A stretch of 64,000 bases of DNA from Alphaproteobacteria bacterium (GTDB lineage: Bacteria; Pseudomonadota; Alphaproteobacteria; Micropepsales; Micropepsaceae): positions 166,557 through 230,556 of the forward strand of contig JAATGP010000035.1 in assembly GCA_015654635.1 (NCBI GenBank), in the 5' to 3' direction. This document shows positions 51,101 to 58,843 of this stretch, piece after piece; the first letter of the stretch is position 1, and each line of letters starts with the position of its first letter. The translations under genes and the position numbers were made by a program. Under the pieces are notes generated by a model that worked only from the letters and a program-made list of their open reading frames with translations, did no database searches and was not told where the DNA came from.

Positions 51101-53095
51101 GAAGAAATTGATCTTCTTGTCACGAATGACCTTGCGGGCGGACTGAGGCAGCTCCTGCCAGACTTCCAGCGCGGAAAGCTGCGACTGGAGGATGAAGGTG
51201 CCGCCTTCCACGATGCCGCGCAGCGGATTGGAATGCGCGAACACCTTGTGGTCCGGAGAGACGACGATTTCCACATCCTCGATATCGGCGTTGGATTGCA
51301 ACACCGGCTCGGGGCTCAAGGTGATGTAGTAGTTGGTCGGCGCACCGGACTTTTCCGAGCCATATTTCGGCGCGGCTTTGGAGTGCAGTTCCATGACGCT
51401 GGCGAGAATATCCGTGAGCAGCTTGCCCGTGGCCATCGTGCCGTAACCACCTACCGAGTGGAAGCGGATGCGGAAGGCGCCTTTGGGCAAGAGGTTCGGA
51501 TTTTCTTCGGTGTCGAGCTGCATCAGCTCGGTTTCCGGATAGGCAGCGCGCAGCTTGGCTTGGGCTGCCGCCATGCGGGGTGTCGGGTTTTTGGAGAAGA
51601 ATTGCGAGCCCAGATAGATGAAGGGTGCGTTTTTGGTCTCCATGTTCTTGTACGCGGCGATCAGGTGACGCGGCTGCAGATCATGAGCGCCAAGGCCGAA
51701 GATCGCGGTCGTAAACTTAGGCAGCTTATCGATCGCCGGAATGCCTTCGTGCCGAATGCCGGTGGCGTTCTCGACGCCCTTGAACATTGCCTGGGTGACG
51801 AAGCTGGTCAGCGCGGTGACATCCGAGCGTTCCAGAATGGTGACGGCCTTCTTGCCTTTCAGCGCCGCAACGATATCGGCTTCCGGGAACGGCTGCAGCA
51901 GCTTGACGCTGATGACGCCGACCTTCTTGCCTTGGCCGCGCAGATATTTCGCAACTGCCAAAGTGTCATCGGTGACCGAGCCGAGGCCGATCATCACGGT
52001 TTCGGCATCGTCGCAGAAATAGGTCTTGATCGGGGAATAGTCGCGGCCGGTGAGCTTGGAATATTCATCCATTGCTTCTTTGACGAAACGCGGCACGTCA
52101 CGGACGAAATGGGTGCGATGATCGGCGGAGCCGGCCTGGAAGTCGGGCTGGTTCTGCACCGCGCCGGTCAGGCCCGGATTGTGGACGTCGACAAGGGCGG
52201 GAACGCGCTGGCGGGTGCCCTTCTCATAGGAGCCGATCCACTGGCGGCGCCACTGGCCCAGAATTTCTTCGGGGACGAGTTCGAGTGTCTTGGAGACGAG
52301 CTTGCCGGCATTGTCCTTTTCGACCGCATCCGCATTTTTGTCGAGGAATTCGACCAGAGTCTGGTAGCTCGCGGGGACGAAATCAGCTTCATGCTTGGAA
52401 AGATATTGCTTGAGCTGATAGACGCGGCCCTTGGCGCCGAACAGCATTTCCTGCGCCACGGTGGGGCAGGCGATGCGGTCTTGCGGATCGCCGACGAACT
52501 CCTTGAGGAGTTCCTTTTCGGGCATCAGCGTTTCGCTCAGCATGTGAGAGGTGGTGAAGCCGTCCATCGCATTGGTAACGGGGATCAGGCTGGCGGCGCT
52601 GACGCGGTAGGAGATCGCTGCCAAATCGGCTGCTTCCTGCGGGTTGGAGCCGAACAGGATGGTGTAGCCCGATTGCAGCAGAGCGTAGACGTCGTCATGG
52701 CCGGCCATGACGTTCAAGGAGTGCTTGGTGACCACGCGGGCTGCGCATTGCAGCACAAAGCCGCCGACGCGCTTGCCGACCGTCACATAATGCGATTCCA
52801 GGCCGTAGAGGATGCCCTGGCTCGAGGAGGCGTTGGAAATGTACTTGCCACCCGTCAAAGAGGCGCCCAGCGCACCGGATTGGGCGGAATGCTCGCCTTC
52901 CGGCTCGAAGAAGAAGGGATGTTTGCCCCAGACGTTCTGGCCGCCCTGGGCCCGGAAGGCCTCGTAGATTTCAGAAATCTCAGTGGACGGAGTGATCGGA
53001 TACCCGATGACGCCGCCGCATACGTTGCCCATGACTTCGGCTACGGCGCCGTTACCGTGAATAACCGTAGGGGTTCCAGGATATTTTACGTTCAT
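48131..53095 (-). CDS. nifJ: Pyruvate:ferredoxin oxidoreductase, long form with C-terminal ferredoxin domain
   Basis: A 1654-residue enzyme, about 450 longer than usual PFOR (near 1200). It oxidises pyruvate and CoA to acetyl-CoA, CO2 and reduced ferredoxin. The N-terminal domain has GYPITPSTEISEIYE; the gamma-like domain has RFHSVGGYGTMATGK. Two [4Fe-4S] motifs, CTGCMECTLVCP (about 843) and CSGCLECVEVC (about 976), are about 130 residues apart, wider than normal, with a helical insert. The third cluster's cysteines (CRGC, ATGCSS, YTPCQG) and the thiamine pyrophosphate motif GDGATYDIG are intact. After the normal end come a helical segment, an Ala/Pro-rich linker and a mini-ferredoxin, CTNCKTC near residue 1589 with a distal Cys. 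An FNR-like box lies upstream. It forms an operon with the Nfn-like gene. Confidence 0.93.
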   Translation of the reverse strand: MNVKYPGTPTVIHGNGAVAEVMGNVCGGVIGYPITPSTEISEIYEAFRAQGGQNVWGKHPFFFEPEGEHSAQSGALGASLTGGKYISNASSSQGILYGLESHYVTVGKRVGGFVLQCAARVVTKHSLNVMAGHDDVYALLQSGYTILFGSNPQEAADLAAISYRVSAASLIPVTNAMDGFTTSHMLSETLMPEKELLKEFVGDPQDRIACPTVAQEMLFGAKGRVYQLKQYLSKHEADFVPASYQTLVEFLDKNADAVEKDNAGKLVSKTLELVPEEILGQWRRQWIGSYEKGTRQRVPALVDVHNPGLTGAVQNQPDFQAGSADHRTHFVRDVPRFVKEAMDEYSKLTGRDYSPIKTYFCDDAETVMIGLGSVTDDTLAVAKYLRGQGKKVGVISVKLLQPFPEADIVAALKGKKAVTILERSDVTALTSFVTQAMFKGVENATGIRHEGIPAIDKLPKFTTAIFGLGAHDLQPRHLIAAYKNMETKNAPFIYLGSQFFSKNPTPRMAAAQAKLRAAYPETELMQLDTEENPNLLPKGAFRIRFHSVGGYGTMATGKLLTDILASVMELHSKAAPKYGSEKSGAPTNYYITLSPEPVLQSNADIEDVEIVVSPDHKVFAHSNPLRGIVEGGTFILQSQLSALEVWQELPQSARKVIRDKKINFFIIDGFKVAKPHAPTPELETRMMGIAFIGAICGHVDRIVAGASEEAMLDKIRKDLQKKFGAKGAAVVEGNLTVIKEAFEATHRVDYSSAAFIEAEKVPAKVSSMTNDISAHMCKANKPGASSNFLDAEYFEDIVAQPFRDGTISEAPVMPGTGSFLPSGSAADKEKGLFRRQVPEFHAELCTGCMECTLVCPDAAIPNTVHDIRDLLNVAIRQLDLAPAQRDGLREQVAALSDSVRESYRQAKDALVFHEVVAAAAEKLDTDNAVLKKNLGKLAAALSVFPVAKTKPFFDAMEKANPGSGGLFSAAVDPWKCSGCLECVEVCGPHALQTRQQDEALLENLQTRFEFLSRTPNTAGRFTDAATKPDGDIKRLMLDRNNYYATTGGHGACRGCGEVTAIRIVTSTNRAIQERRRKDHLKDVEGVITKLTAKLATVSEPVRAERIAKAIKTLEKRLFNLESGPTGNGPASTVIANATGCSSVYASTFPFNPYNDPWVNSLFQDTPAVAKGIFEGLAAEATGDIIALRTAKLELEDEYDPAVHDKFFRTFSWSHFSTEELNLLPTVISMGGDGATYDIGFGALSRLLATSTPVKVVVLNTGAYSNTGGQASTSTLTGHDADLARFGAAHHGKQEDRKDLGLIATFHPNVFVVQSAAALQGHFLHSVMEYLNHNDGPAVLDVYTPCQGEQGIADSASSEHGRMAVESRISPLFIHDPRKGPDLHSRYSLDGNPEPTKDWGTFTLEYVEGGETKLMDLPFTPADFAHNETRFKKQFRKLAADADAVVIADYVALPAGERTGKVPFVYSTDDKKKLVKLEVSHTIVHLVEERRKYWRTLQYLAGINVELVDANHKAELEAITAKYNAAINDRETTLDSIAQAMSELAASSKAPASSGLSLGLGAPAAPATAAPIAPANGSAVASFDDVNIAKCTNCKTCYTDVPELFEKTKIVVDGSPKEVAHMIPGAVEKVKVTAELKAKVARVAANCDAEIVHGQ

Positions 53096-53538
53096 GTTTT
53101 CCGCCCATTGCTTGTAACGTGGATTGCACTTGCTGTTGCGCCTAAGGGACGCTCAGTTTGCTTTTGCTAAAGCCGCACCCGCTTGCGAAAACGCGGATCA
53201 CGCATCTTGCAGCTAGCACTCCGGCAACGCCCCCGAACATGATATGAATCAAGTTTCTCTCCTGGGCGCCGTAGGTAATAGAGACCGCGGCTAGAGATTG
53301 GCGATAAACTTGTGGTGGTTATTCGGGAATGCTGCGTAAACGCGCAGCGGTGAGGCGCAAAGGCGCACCGGCAAAGCGGCATCGAAATGTCATCAAATTG
53401 TAAGGCAGACAGCCAAAAGAAGCGTTGTTGATACTTCTTTGTTGGCATTGCTAACGATGTGATTGTGCTTCATTCGCATCAGGCGCTGCCATGCAGCGCA
53501 AATATATTGCGGTGCAGCAAATATTGGGGGTGGGTGAT
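53096..53538 (-). other. nifJ upstream region
   Basis: 443 bp without a gene. It holds the FNR-like box at 53239-53252. On the minus strand the expected class II start would fall near 53204, leaving a leader of about 110 nt; only a weak -10 (TAGCTG) is seen there. Short GCGC-rich direct repeats occur around 53335-53370. Nothing else stands out. Confidence 0.6.
53239..53252 (-). promoter_or_regulatory. FNR/FixK-like box before nifJ
   Basis: On the minus strand TTGATTCATATCAT, matching the FNR palindrome TTGAT-N4-ATCAA at 9 of 10 fixed positions. It lies about 145 bp before the nifJ start, consistent with activation under low oxygen. Similar boxes occur at 58772 and 63070. Confidence 0.68.
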
Positions 53539-53578
53539 AAAAAAATTCGGCGGCGGAAGCTATTGCAATCCGCCGCCG
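53539..53578 (-). terminator. Strong terminator behind a broken small ORF
   Basis: On the minus strand: 10-bp perfect stem CGGCGGCGGA / TCCGCCGCCG (53569-53578 with 53548-53557), 11-nt loop, then AA and seven T. It lies 35 bp past the end of the small ORF at 53614 and shows that something is or was transcribed here. Confidence 0.85.
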
Positions 53579-53613
53579 TTCTCGGCCCACCAGAAAGAAC
53601 TGAAGGGGGTCCC

Positions 53614-53847
53614 TTACGAGTGAGGTGCGAACCTTAGGGGAGTAAGGGCCAGCACATCCTGGTCGGCGCGGGGTTCGGTAGGAGGGGCAACGCGATAGGC
53701 CGCGGCAATGACAAGATCATCCCGTTCGCGCCACAAGGTCAGCCCGCGTTCCCGCGCCAAGGCTTAGCGGCCCGTGGAGTAGCTGCGATTCTGAGCGCGC
53801 TGTCTCGGCACGCCTTCGCGGAAGATAACGCGGATCAAAGTACACAT
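53614..53847 (-). pseudogene. Small hypothetical ORF interrupted by an in-frame stop
   Basis: Read on the minus strand from ATG 53847, the frame gives 27 codons (MCTLIRVIFREGVPRQ and on to STGR), a TAA at 53766-53764, then 49 more sense codons (ALARERGLTLWRERDDLVIAAAYR and on to FAPHS) and a stop. The second part has protein-like composition, and a strong terminator follows, so this looks like a recently broken gene or a small gene using TTG 53760. No family recognised. Whether the short first part is itself translated is unknown. Confidence 0.4.
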
Positions 53848-54091
53848 TTTGGCTCACAAAACGGGAGGTGTGGCACCATCAAGCGCCAAGCAGGACGCGC
53901 TTGCTATGCGGATTGTCCCGTATTCCGCAACGGTACCCGTATTCACACCGATGCGCCTTTGGTCGCAGCGTCGGCAAACAGAGCCAAAGCAATTATCAAC
54001 GAATTCACGCGTTTTGGCCCAACGTGCACTTTCCACATCTCCTCAGCTCGCTTTAGGGTAAGCCCTTTCGCGGTACCCAAAGGGAATCATC
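53848..54091 (+). other. Region before the M16 peptidase gene
   Basis: 244 bp that should hold the peptidase promoter. A 70-codon plus-strand frame (53849-54061) spans it but has no RBS or recognisable product. The peptidase RBS AAAGGGAA lies at about 54078-54085. Confidence 0.5.
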
Positions 54092-56797
54092 ATGAGACGC
54101 GCATTTATCGGCCGGGCGTTCTTCGTTGCCCTCGTCCTGTCGCTGACGATCGGGCAGTCTCCGGCACTCGCGCGCCATCACACCCATTACGTTCATAAGG
54201 CTCCGCAGCAGGAGGCGAATGTTCTGCGCGCCCGCCTCGCCAATGGCTTGCGAGTAATTATTATCAAAAATACTTTGGCGCCGGTGGTGGCAACTTCGGT
54301 CAACTATCTGGTCGGCTCCGATGAGGCGCCCGATGGCTTTCCGGGTACAGCCCATGCGTTGGAGCACATGATGTTCCGCGGCAGCCAGGGGCTTTCTGCC
54401 GACCAATTGGCCAGTCTGGGCAGCATTATGGGGGGCGAGTTCAACGCCAATACCCGTGAGGCGCTGACCCAATACCTCTACACCGTGCCATCCGAGGATC
54501 TCGACGTGGCGCTTCATATTGAAGCCTTGCGCATGCGCGATGTGGTGTCGAGCGAGGCCGATTGGGCCAAGGAGCGTGGTGCTATTGAACAGGAAGTGGC
54601 GCAGGACATGTCGGCGCCGGGCTACAAGCTCTACGAGCGCCTCCGGACCGAGCTTTTTGCGGGCACACCTTACGAGCACGATGCCCTGGGGAGCCGGCCG
54701 ACCTTCGACAAGACCAGCGGGGCGATGCTGAAAGACTTTCACGACAAATGGTACACGCCCAACAACGCCATTCTGGTCATTGCCGGCAACGTTGATCCGG
54801 ACGTCGCTCTAGGCAAAGTCAAAGCCCTGTTCGGGGACATCAAGCCTCACGCGCTGCCCGGCCGCCCGAAGATGACGTTCAAGCCCGTAAAGCCGACGAT
54901 CTTCACGATCGATTCGGATGCGGCCAATTTTACCCGCGTAATCGCTATGCGCTTTCCCGGTCTGAAATCGAAGGATTTTGCCGCGCTGGAGGTTTTGAGC
55001 GATGTCCTCTCCAGCCGCCGTTTTGCCCTGTTCGACTTGGTGGCGGAGGGCAAGGCGCTGGGAGTCTCGTTTTCGCTACAACCGCTGAAAGAAGCCTCCA
55101 TAGCCTATGCCGCAGTGAGCTACGCCCCAGGAGCCGATGGCAATGTGCTCGAGGCTTCTGTGCGCTCTATACTGGAAAAGGTGGTCAAGGAGGGTGTGCC
55201 ACCTGAGCTTGTGGAGGCCGCCAAAATCCAGGAACGCCGCGACACGGAACGCCAGAAGAATTCGATTGCCGATTTGGCTTCGGTGTGGTCCGACGCCGTC
55301 GCTCTTTATGGCCTGAAGTCACCAGACGCAGACTTGCAGCGCATCGAGAAAGTCACTGTCGCCGATGTGAACCGCGTGGCGCGGGAATATTTGAAACTCG
55401 ACGCCTCGGTCTCTGGTCTGCTTCTGCCTAAGGGCTCAGGCAAGGCCGTTGCGTCAGCCTCTTCGGGCGGCAAAGAGACCTTCAATCTCGGTGAGGCCAA
55501 GCCCACGGAGCTTCCCGATTGGGCCAAGACCGCGGTAAACCGTTTGGCCGTTCCCGAGACGGCGCTAAAGCCAGTCGTGTCGATCCTGCCGAACGGCCTT
55601 CGCCTCATCGTGCAGCCGGTCAATGTCAGTGACACTGTGGCGGTCTTTGGCCATATCCGTAATCGCGCCGAGATGCAGGCGCCCGCCGGCAAAGATGGTG
55701 TCGCGACCTTGCTGGGCGCGCTGTTTACCTTCGGCACGGAAAGCCATGACCGTCTTGCTTTTGAGACCGCGCTGGATGCCCTCGGCGCCGAGGAACGGGC
55801 GGGTGTCGATTTCTCACTCCAGGTTCTGGCACAGGATTTAGAGCCGGGGACGGCGCTTCTGGCCGAACACGAGTTGCACCCCGCTCTGCCGGAAGTGGCA
55901 CTGAATGCCATCAAGCCGCAATTTGCTCAATCGGTGGAATCGCGCAACCACACCCCGGGCTATCTCGCTCAGCGGGCACTCATCGAGCAGCTTTATCCAG
56001 CAAGCGACCCGTCCTTGCGTCAAGCTTCCGGCGCCACGGTCATCAGCACGACGCTGGCCGACGTGAAGGCCTATTATAAGGCGGTCTTCCGGCCGGACAT
56101 GACGACCATCGTCGTCATCGGCAATGTGACACCGGAGAGGGCACGCGCAGCCATCGAAAAAACCTTCGGCGGTTGGACGGCGGAAGGGCCCAAGCCGGTG
56201 GTCGATCTGCCGGAAGCTCCCGCCAACAAGCCTGGCGGTTTTGCCGTTCCCGACACCGCGCGGGTGCAGGATAATGTCGTCCTCGCTCACAACCTCGCGC
56301 TCACGCGCGCCGACCCCGATTACTATGCGCTGCAACTGGGCAATCAGGTTTTGGGCGGCGGCTTCTATTCGGCGCGGCTCTCGGTCGATCTGCGCAAGAA
56401 CGCGGGACTGGTCTACTCAGTGGGCTCATCGCTCCAGGCCGGCCGCACGCGCGGCTATTACTCCGTGCATTATGCCAGCGATCCCGAAAACGTCAGCAAG
56501 GCCGCGGGCATCATCGTGCAAAATCTGAAAGGCATGCAGGAAAAGCCTGTGCCGCAGGAAGAACTGGATCGCGTCAAGGCAATGGTTTTGCGTCAGCTTC
56601 CGCTCGGCGAGGACAGTGTTGAGCAAATCGCCCGCGGTTATCTGGATCGTGCCGATCTCGATCTGCCGCTGGACGAACCCAGCATCGCTGCCAAGCATTA
56701 TGTGGAACTTAAAGCACCGGAAATTCAGGCGGCCTTTGCCAAGTGGCTCCGCCCCGATGATTTGGTGCGCGTGACCCAAGGCCCGGCGCCGCAGTAA
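54092..56797 (+). CDS. M16 family zinc metallopeptidase, periplasmic
   Basis: A 901-residue pitrilysin/insulinase-type protease with two M16 halves. The Sec signal peptide (to about residue 28, ALAR) is followed by a His-containing segment. The inverted zinc motif HALEH (H88, E91, H92) with the distal glutamate in ERGAIEQEVAQD shows that the N-terminal half is catalytic. The second half (from about residue 490, LKPVVSILPNGLRLIVQPV) lacks the motif and forms the other half of the chamber, as in this family. It probably degrades peptides in the periplasm. Monocistronic, with a good terminator. Confidence 0.93.
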   Translation: MRRAFIGRAFFVALVLSLTIGQSPALARHHTHYVHKAPQQEANVLRARLANGLRVIIIKNTLAPVVATSVNYLVGSDEAPDGFPGTAHALEHMMFRGSQGLSADQLASLGSIMGGEFNANTREALTQYLYTVPSEDLDVALHIEALRMRDVVSSEADWAKERGAIEQEVAQDMSAPGYKLYERLRTELFAGTPYEHDALGSRPTFDKTSGAMLKDFHDKWYTPNNAILVIAGNVDPDVALGKVKALFGDIKPHALPGRPKMTFKPVKPTIFTIDSDAANFTRVIAMRFPGLKSKDFAALEVLSDVLSSRRFALFDLVAEGKALGVSFSLQPLKEASIAYAAVSYAPGADGNVLEASVRSILEKVVKEGVPPELVEAAKIQERRDTERQKNSIADLASVWSDAVALYGLKSPDADLQRIEKVTVADVNRVAREYLKLDASVSGLLLPKGSGKAVASASSGGKETFNLGEAKPTELPDWAKTAVNRLAVPETALKPVVSILPNGLRLIVQPVNVSDTVAVFGHIRNRAEMQAPAGKDGVATLLGALFTFGTESHDRLAFETALDALGAEERAGVDFSLQVLAQDLEPGTALLAEHELHPALPEVALNAIKPQFAQSVESRNHTPGYLAQRALIEQLYPASDPSLRQASGATVISTTLADVKAYYKAVFRPDMTTIVVIGNVTPERARAAIEKTFGGWTAEGPKPVVDLPEAPANKPGGFAVPDTARVQDNVVLAHNLALTRADPDYYALQLGNQVLGGGFYSARLSVDLRKNAGLVYSVGSSLQAGRTRGYYSVHYASDPENVSKAAGIIVQNLKGMQEKPVPQEELDRVKAMVLRQLPLGEDSVEQIARGYLDRADLDLPLDEPSIAAKHYVELKAPEIQAAFAKWLRPDDLVRVTQGPAPQ

Positions 56798-56818
56798 AGC
56801 GAATAGTGAGCAGCGATT

Positions 56819-56853
56819 AAGGGCTCGGCGGAGAAATCTACCGAGCCCTTTTT
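56819..56853 (+). terminator. Terminator between the M16 and oxidoreductase genes
   Basis: Perfect 10-bp stem AAGGGCTCGG / CCGAGCCCTT (56819-56828 with 56841-56850), then a T run. The convergent oxidoreductase gene ends 8 bp further, so the hairpin may serve both strands. Confidence 0.9.
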
Positions 56854-56860
56854 CTGTTCG

Positions 56861-57883
56861 TTATTCGCTGACTTTCACCTTCCCGTCCGTTTTGCCCGCT
56901 TGCAGCATGGCATCGACGAGGTGATGGACTTTCAGCGCTTCCGCCGCGGGAATGCGTGGGGGACGGCCGGTTTCGATGGCATCCAGAAAATCTGCCCAGA
57001 CTGCCCTGTGCAGATCATGGGGGAAATCCATCGGATCGGCGCCGCCACCCATGGATGCCGGAGGTGGTGAGAAGGTTTCTTCCGTGCCGTCGTGGAACTG
57101 GGCCGAGAAACCATAGCCTGAAAGCACCGCAGTGCCCTTGGTGCCAATGAATTCGATGCGTTCAGCGGCACCCGGATAATTGGCCGTTGTGGCTTCGATC
57201 AGCCCCAGCGCCCCATTTTCGTAGCGCACGGCCATTGCCGCATAATCCTCGGTCTCCATCTGATGCACTGCCGTGGTTGTGGCATAGCCGCAGACCTCTG
57301 CCACGGGCCCTGCGAGGCTCAGCATCAGGTCGAGCACATGGATGCCTTGGGTGATCAAAACACCGCCACCATCGCGCGCCAGCGTGCCGCGTCCGGGTTC
57401 GTCGTAATAGCTCTGCGGCCGCCACCAGGGGATGCGCGTGGAACAGGAGACGATCTTACCCAGACGCCCGCTTTTGAGCACCTCTGCGAGCTTCTCGGCT
57501 GCCGGTTTGAAGCGGTGCTGCAGCACCACGCCGATACTGACGTGAGCCTTTTCGCCAGCCTCTACGATGGCGCGCGAGCGCACGGTGGTAACATCCAGCG
57601 GTTTTTCCAGCAGCACATGCTTGCCCGCTTGAACCAGCTTCTCCACCAGTTCCAGATGGGTATTGGGCGGCGTCAGCACGCCGACGGCAGTAATGGCCGG
57701 ATCGTTCAGGATAACGTCGAGGCCGCCCGTGGTGGGGAAAGGAAATTTGGCGGCAAAGCTCTGGCGCCGGGATTCGCTGGGGCTCATCGCCCAAACCACC
57801 TCGGCACGCGTTTTCAGGTCGATAAGGCTTTTGGCATGGGGCGTAACGGCCATGCCGAGGCCGATGATAGCGATTTTGGTCAT
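56861..57883 (-). CDS. Gfo/Idh/MocA-family oxidoreductase, cytoplasmic
   Basis: A 340-residue NAD(P)-dependent dehydrogenase with Rossmann motif IIGLGMAVTPH, the EKP motif (VLLEKPLDV) and the C-terminal alpha/beta domain (GGGVLITQGIHVLDLMLSL). It has no signal peptide, unlike the Tat-type family member at 17368. It probably oxidises or reduces a cyclic sugar, inositol or sugar acid; no substrate can be named. GGA precedes ATG 57883. It is last in a three-gene minus-strand operon behind two small membrane-associated proteins, 10 bp after the second. Confidence 0.88.
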   Translation of the reverse strand: MTKIAIIGLGMAVTPHAKSLIDLKTRAEVVWAMSPSESRRQSFAAKFPFPTTGGLDVILNDPAITAVGVLTPPNTHLELVEKLVQAGKHVLLEKPLDVTTVRSRAIVEAGEKAHVSIGVVLQHRFKPAAEKLAEVLKSGRLGKIVSCSTRIPWWRPQSYYDEPGRGTLARDGGGVLITQGIHVLDLMLSLAGPVAEVCGYATTTAVHQMETEDYAAMAVRYENGALGLIEATTANYPGAAERIEFIGTKGTAVLSGYGFSAQFHDGTEETFSPPPASMGGGADPMDFPHDLHRAVWADFLDAIETGRPPRIPAAEALKVHHLVDAMLQAGKTDGKVKVSE

Positions 57884-57893
57884 CTGTTCCTGC

Positions 57894-58310
57894 TTATAGG
57901 CCCTTGATCCAACGCATCAGAAAGCCACGCAGCGACGGCACCAATCCGATGACAAGGCCAGCGATTACCGCTCCGGCCAAGCCGCGGACGGGGTTGCGGC
58001 CAGCATAGCGCGAAACTTGCTCGCCCAGAATGCGGCCCAGTTCGAGGCCAATCTCGGCGGTTGCAGGTCCGCGCTTTTTGCGTTCGCTTTTTTCCACCGT
58101 TTTGACGATGGAGGCGCCAATTGCGGCTACGATAAAGGCTAACACCAACGAAATCGCGGCCGTGGCCAGCGCGGCCAGCGGAGGAATGAGGACCAGCTTT
58201 AGGCCTTCAAAGACCGCGATGCACAGAAACGCGCCGGTCCCGACAAAGAAGGCCGCGGCGATGAGAATGGCCCCGGTCATGATCGCAGCACGCGTGGCGA
58301 GCGCTTGCAT
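57894..58310 (-). CDS. Small membrane protein, YqjE/holin-like
   Basis: A 138-residue protein with two strong membrane helices near the N-terminus (ILIAAAFFVGTGAFLCIAVF and, from about 40, LIPPLAALATAAISLVLAFI) and another hydrophobic stretch (GLAGAVIAGLVIGLVPSL). A charged segment (KTVEKSERKKR) lies between. Size and position next to an ElaB/YqjD-type protein suggest the YqjE-like (phage holin superfamily III) group of stationary-phase inner-membrane proteins. The family call is tentative. It starts 6 bp after the DUF883 gene. Confidence 0.65.
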   Translation of the reverse strand: MQALATRAAIMTGAILIAAAFFVGTGAFLCIAVFEGLKLVLIPPLAALATAAISLVLAFIVAAIGASIVKTVEKSERKKRGPATAEIGLELGRILGEQVSRYAGRNPVRGLAGAVIAGLVIGLVPSLRGFLMRWIKGL

Positions 58311-58316
58311 GAAGGT

Positions 58317-58586
58317 TTAGCGACGCCCGAAGAGCAAACCGACGAGGAGGCCGACGCCGAAAGCAATCCCCACGGCAACCACAGGCTCTTCATGGATTTT
58401 CGCCTTCACGCCGTCGAGTTTTTCCTTGGCCTCGGCCCAGGTGTCCTCGGCGGTGCGCTCGATCCGGGCAGCCGCTTCCTGGCCGCGCTGGCGCACGAGA
58501 TCGGATAATGTATCGGCGATCTTCGAAAAACCGGCCTTCAACTCACCGACATCGTCCGACAGCTTCTTGACATCTTCGTTTGCCAT
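58317..58586 (-). CDS. DUF883 (ElaB/YqjD-type) membrane-anchored protein
   Basis: An 89-residue protein: a charged helical stretch (about residues 5-65) followed by the typical C-terminal anchor EEPVVAVGIAFGVGLLVGLLFGRR. In E. coli, ElaB and YqjD bind ribosomes and sit in the inner membrane in stationary phase. ATG 58586 is preferred to a longer reading from 58730, which adds an implausible Arg/Pro-rich leader. First gene of the small operon with the YqjE-like protein. Confidence 0.85.
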   Translation of the reverse strand: MANEDVKKLSDDVGELKAGFSKIADTLSDLVRQRGQEAAARIERTAEDTWAEAKEKLDGVKAKIHEEPVVAVGIAFGVGLLVGLLFGRR

Positions 58587-58771
58587 GACTGTGTCATCCT
58601 GTTTGCAAGGGGGCAGAGTTCCCCCTGTATGAAGTCTAAACGCGAAGTGCGACCCAGGTCTGCGGCCGCATATTGCCGCAGGCAACGCCGCGCCCGCCGC
58701 CACCCTAGAGCCAGTCATACGGGAAAACACGTGGCAAATACAGGTAGAACCGAAGGGGCCATGGTGCGATT

Positions 58772-58785
58772 TTGATATTGCGCAA
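58772..58785 (+). promoter_or_regulatory. FixK/FNR-like box before the quinone reductase gene
   Basis: TTGATATTGCGCAA fits the FixK form TTGA-N6-GCAA. A good -10, TATTAA, lies at 58806-58811, which puts the box centre (58778.5) about 40-41.5 bp before the expected start, the standard class II activation distance. Confidence 0.72.
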
Positions 58786-58805
58786 TGCCAAGTCCATGCC
58801 GGGCT

Positions 58806-58811
58806 TATTAA
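58806..58811 (+). promoter_or_regulatory. Candidate -10 of an FNR/FixK-activated promoter
   Basis: TATTAA, placed at the spacing expected for activation from the box at 58772 and 33 bp before the ATG at 58844. Confidence 0.6.
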
Positions 58812-58843
58812 ACAGGGTTGCGAGCCGGTCCAGGACCACTGCC

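Noticed and set aside
50357..53170. A 937-codon open frame on the plus strand opposite nifJ, and a 718-codon one at 48116-50272
   Set aside because: Antisense shadows of high-GC coding sequence: Arg/Gly/Asp/His-rich, no RBS, no recognisable domain, and the minus-strand reading is an unmistakable PFOR.
53446..53459. TGGCATTGCTAACG as another XylR-like operator
   Set aside because: Only the right half fits; positions 4, 7 and 14 deviate and the neighbours are not sugar genes.
53849..54061. A 70-codon plus-strand frame before the M16 peptidase gene
   Set aside because: No RBS, no recognisable protein, and it overlaps the region where the peptidase promoter must lie.
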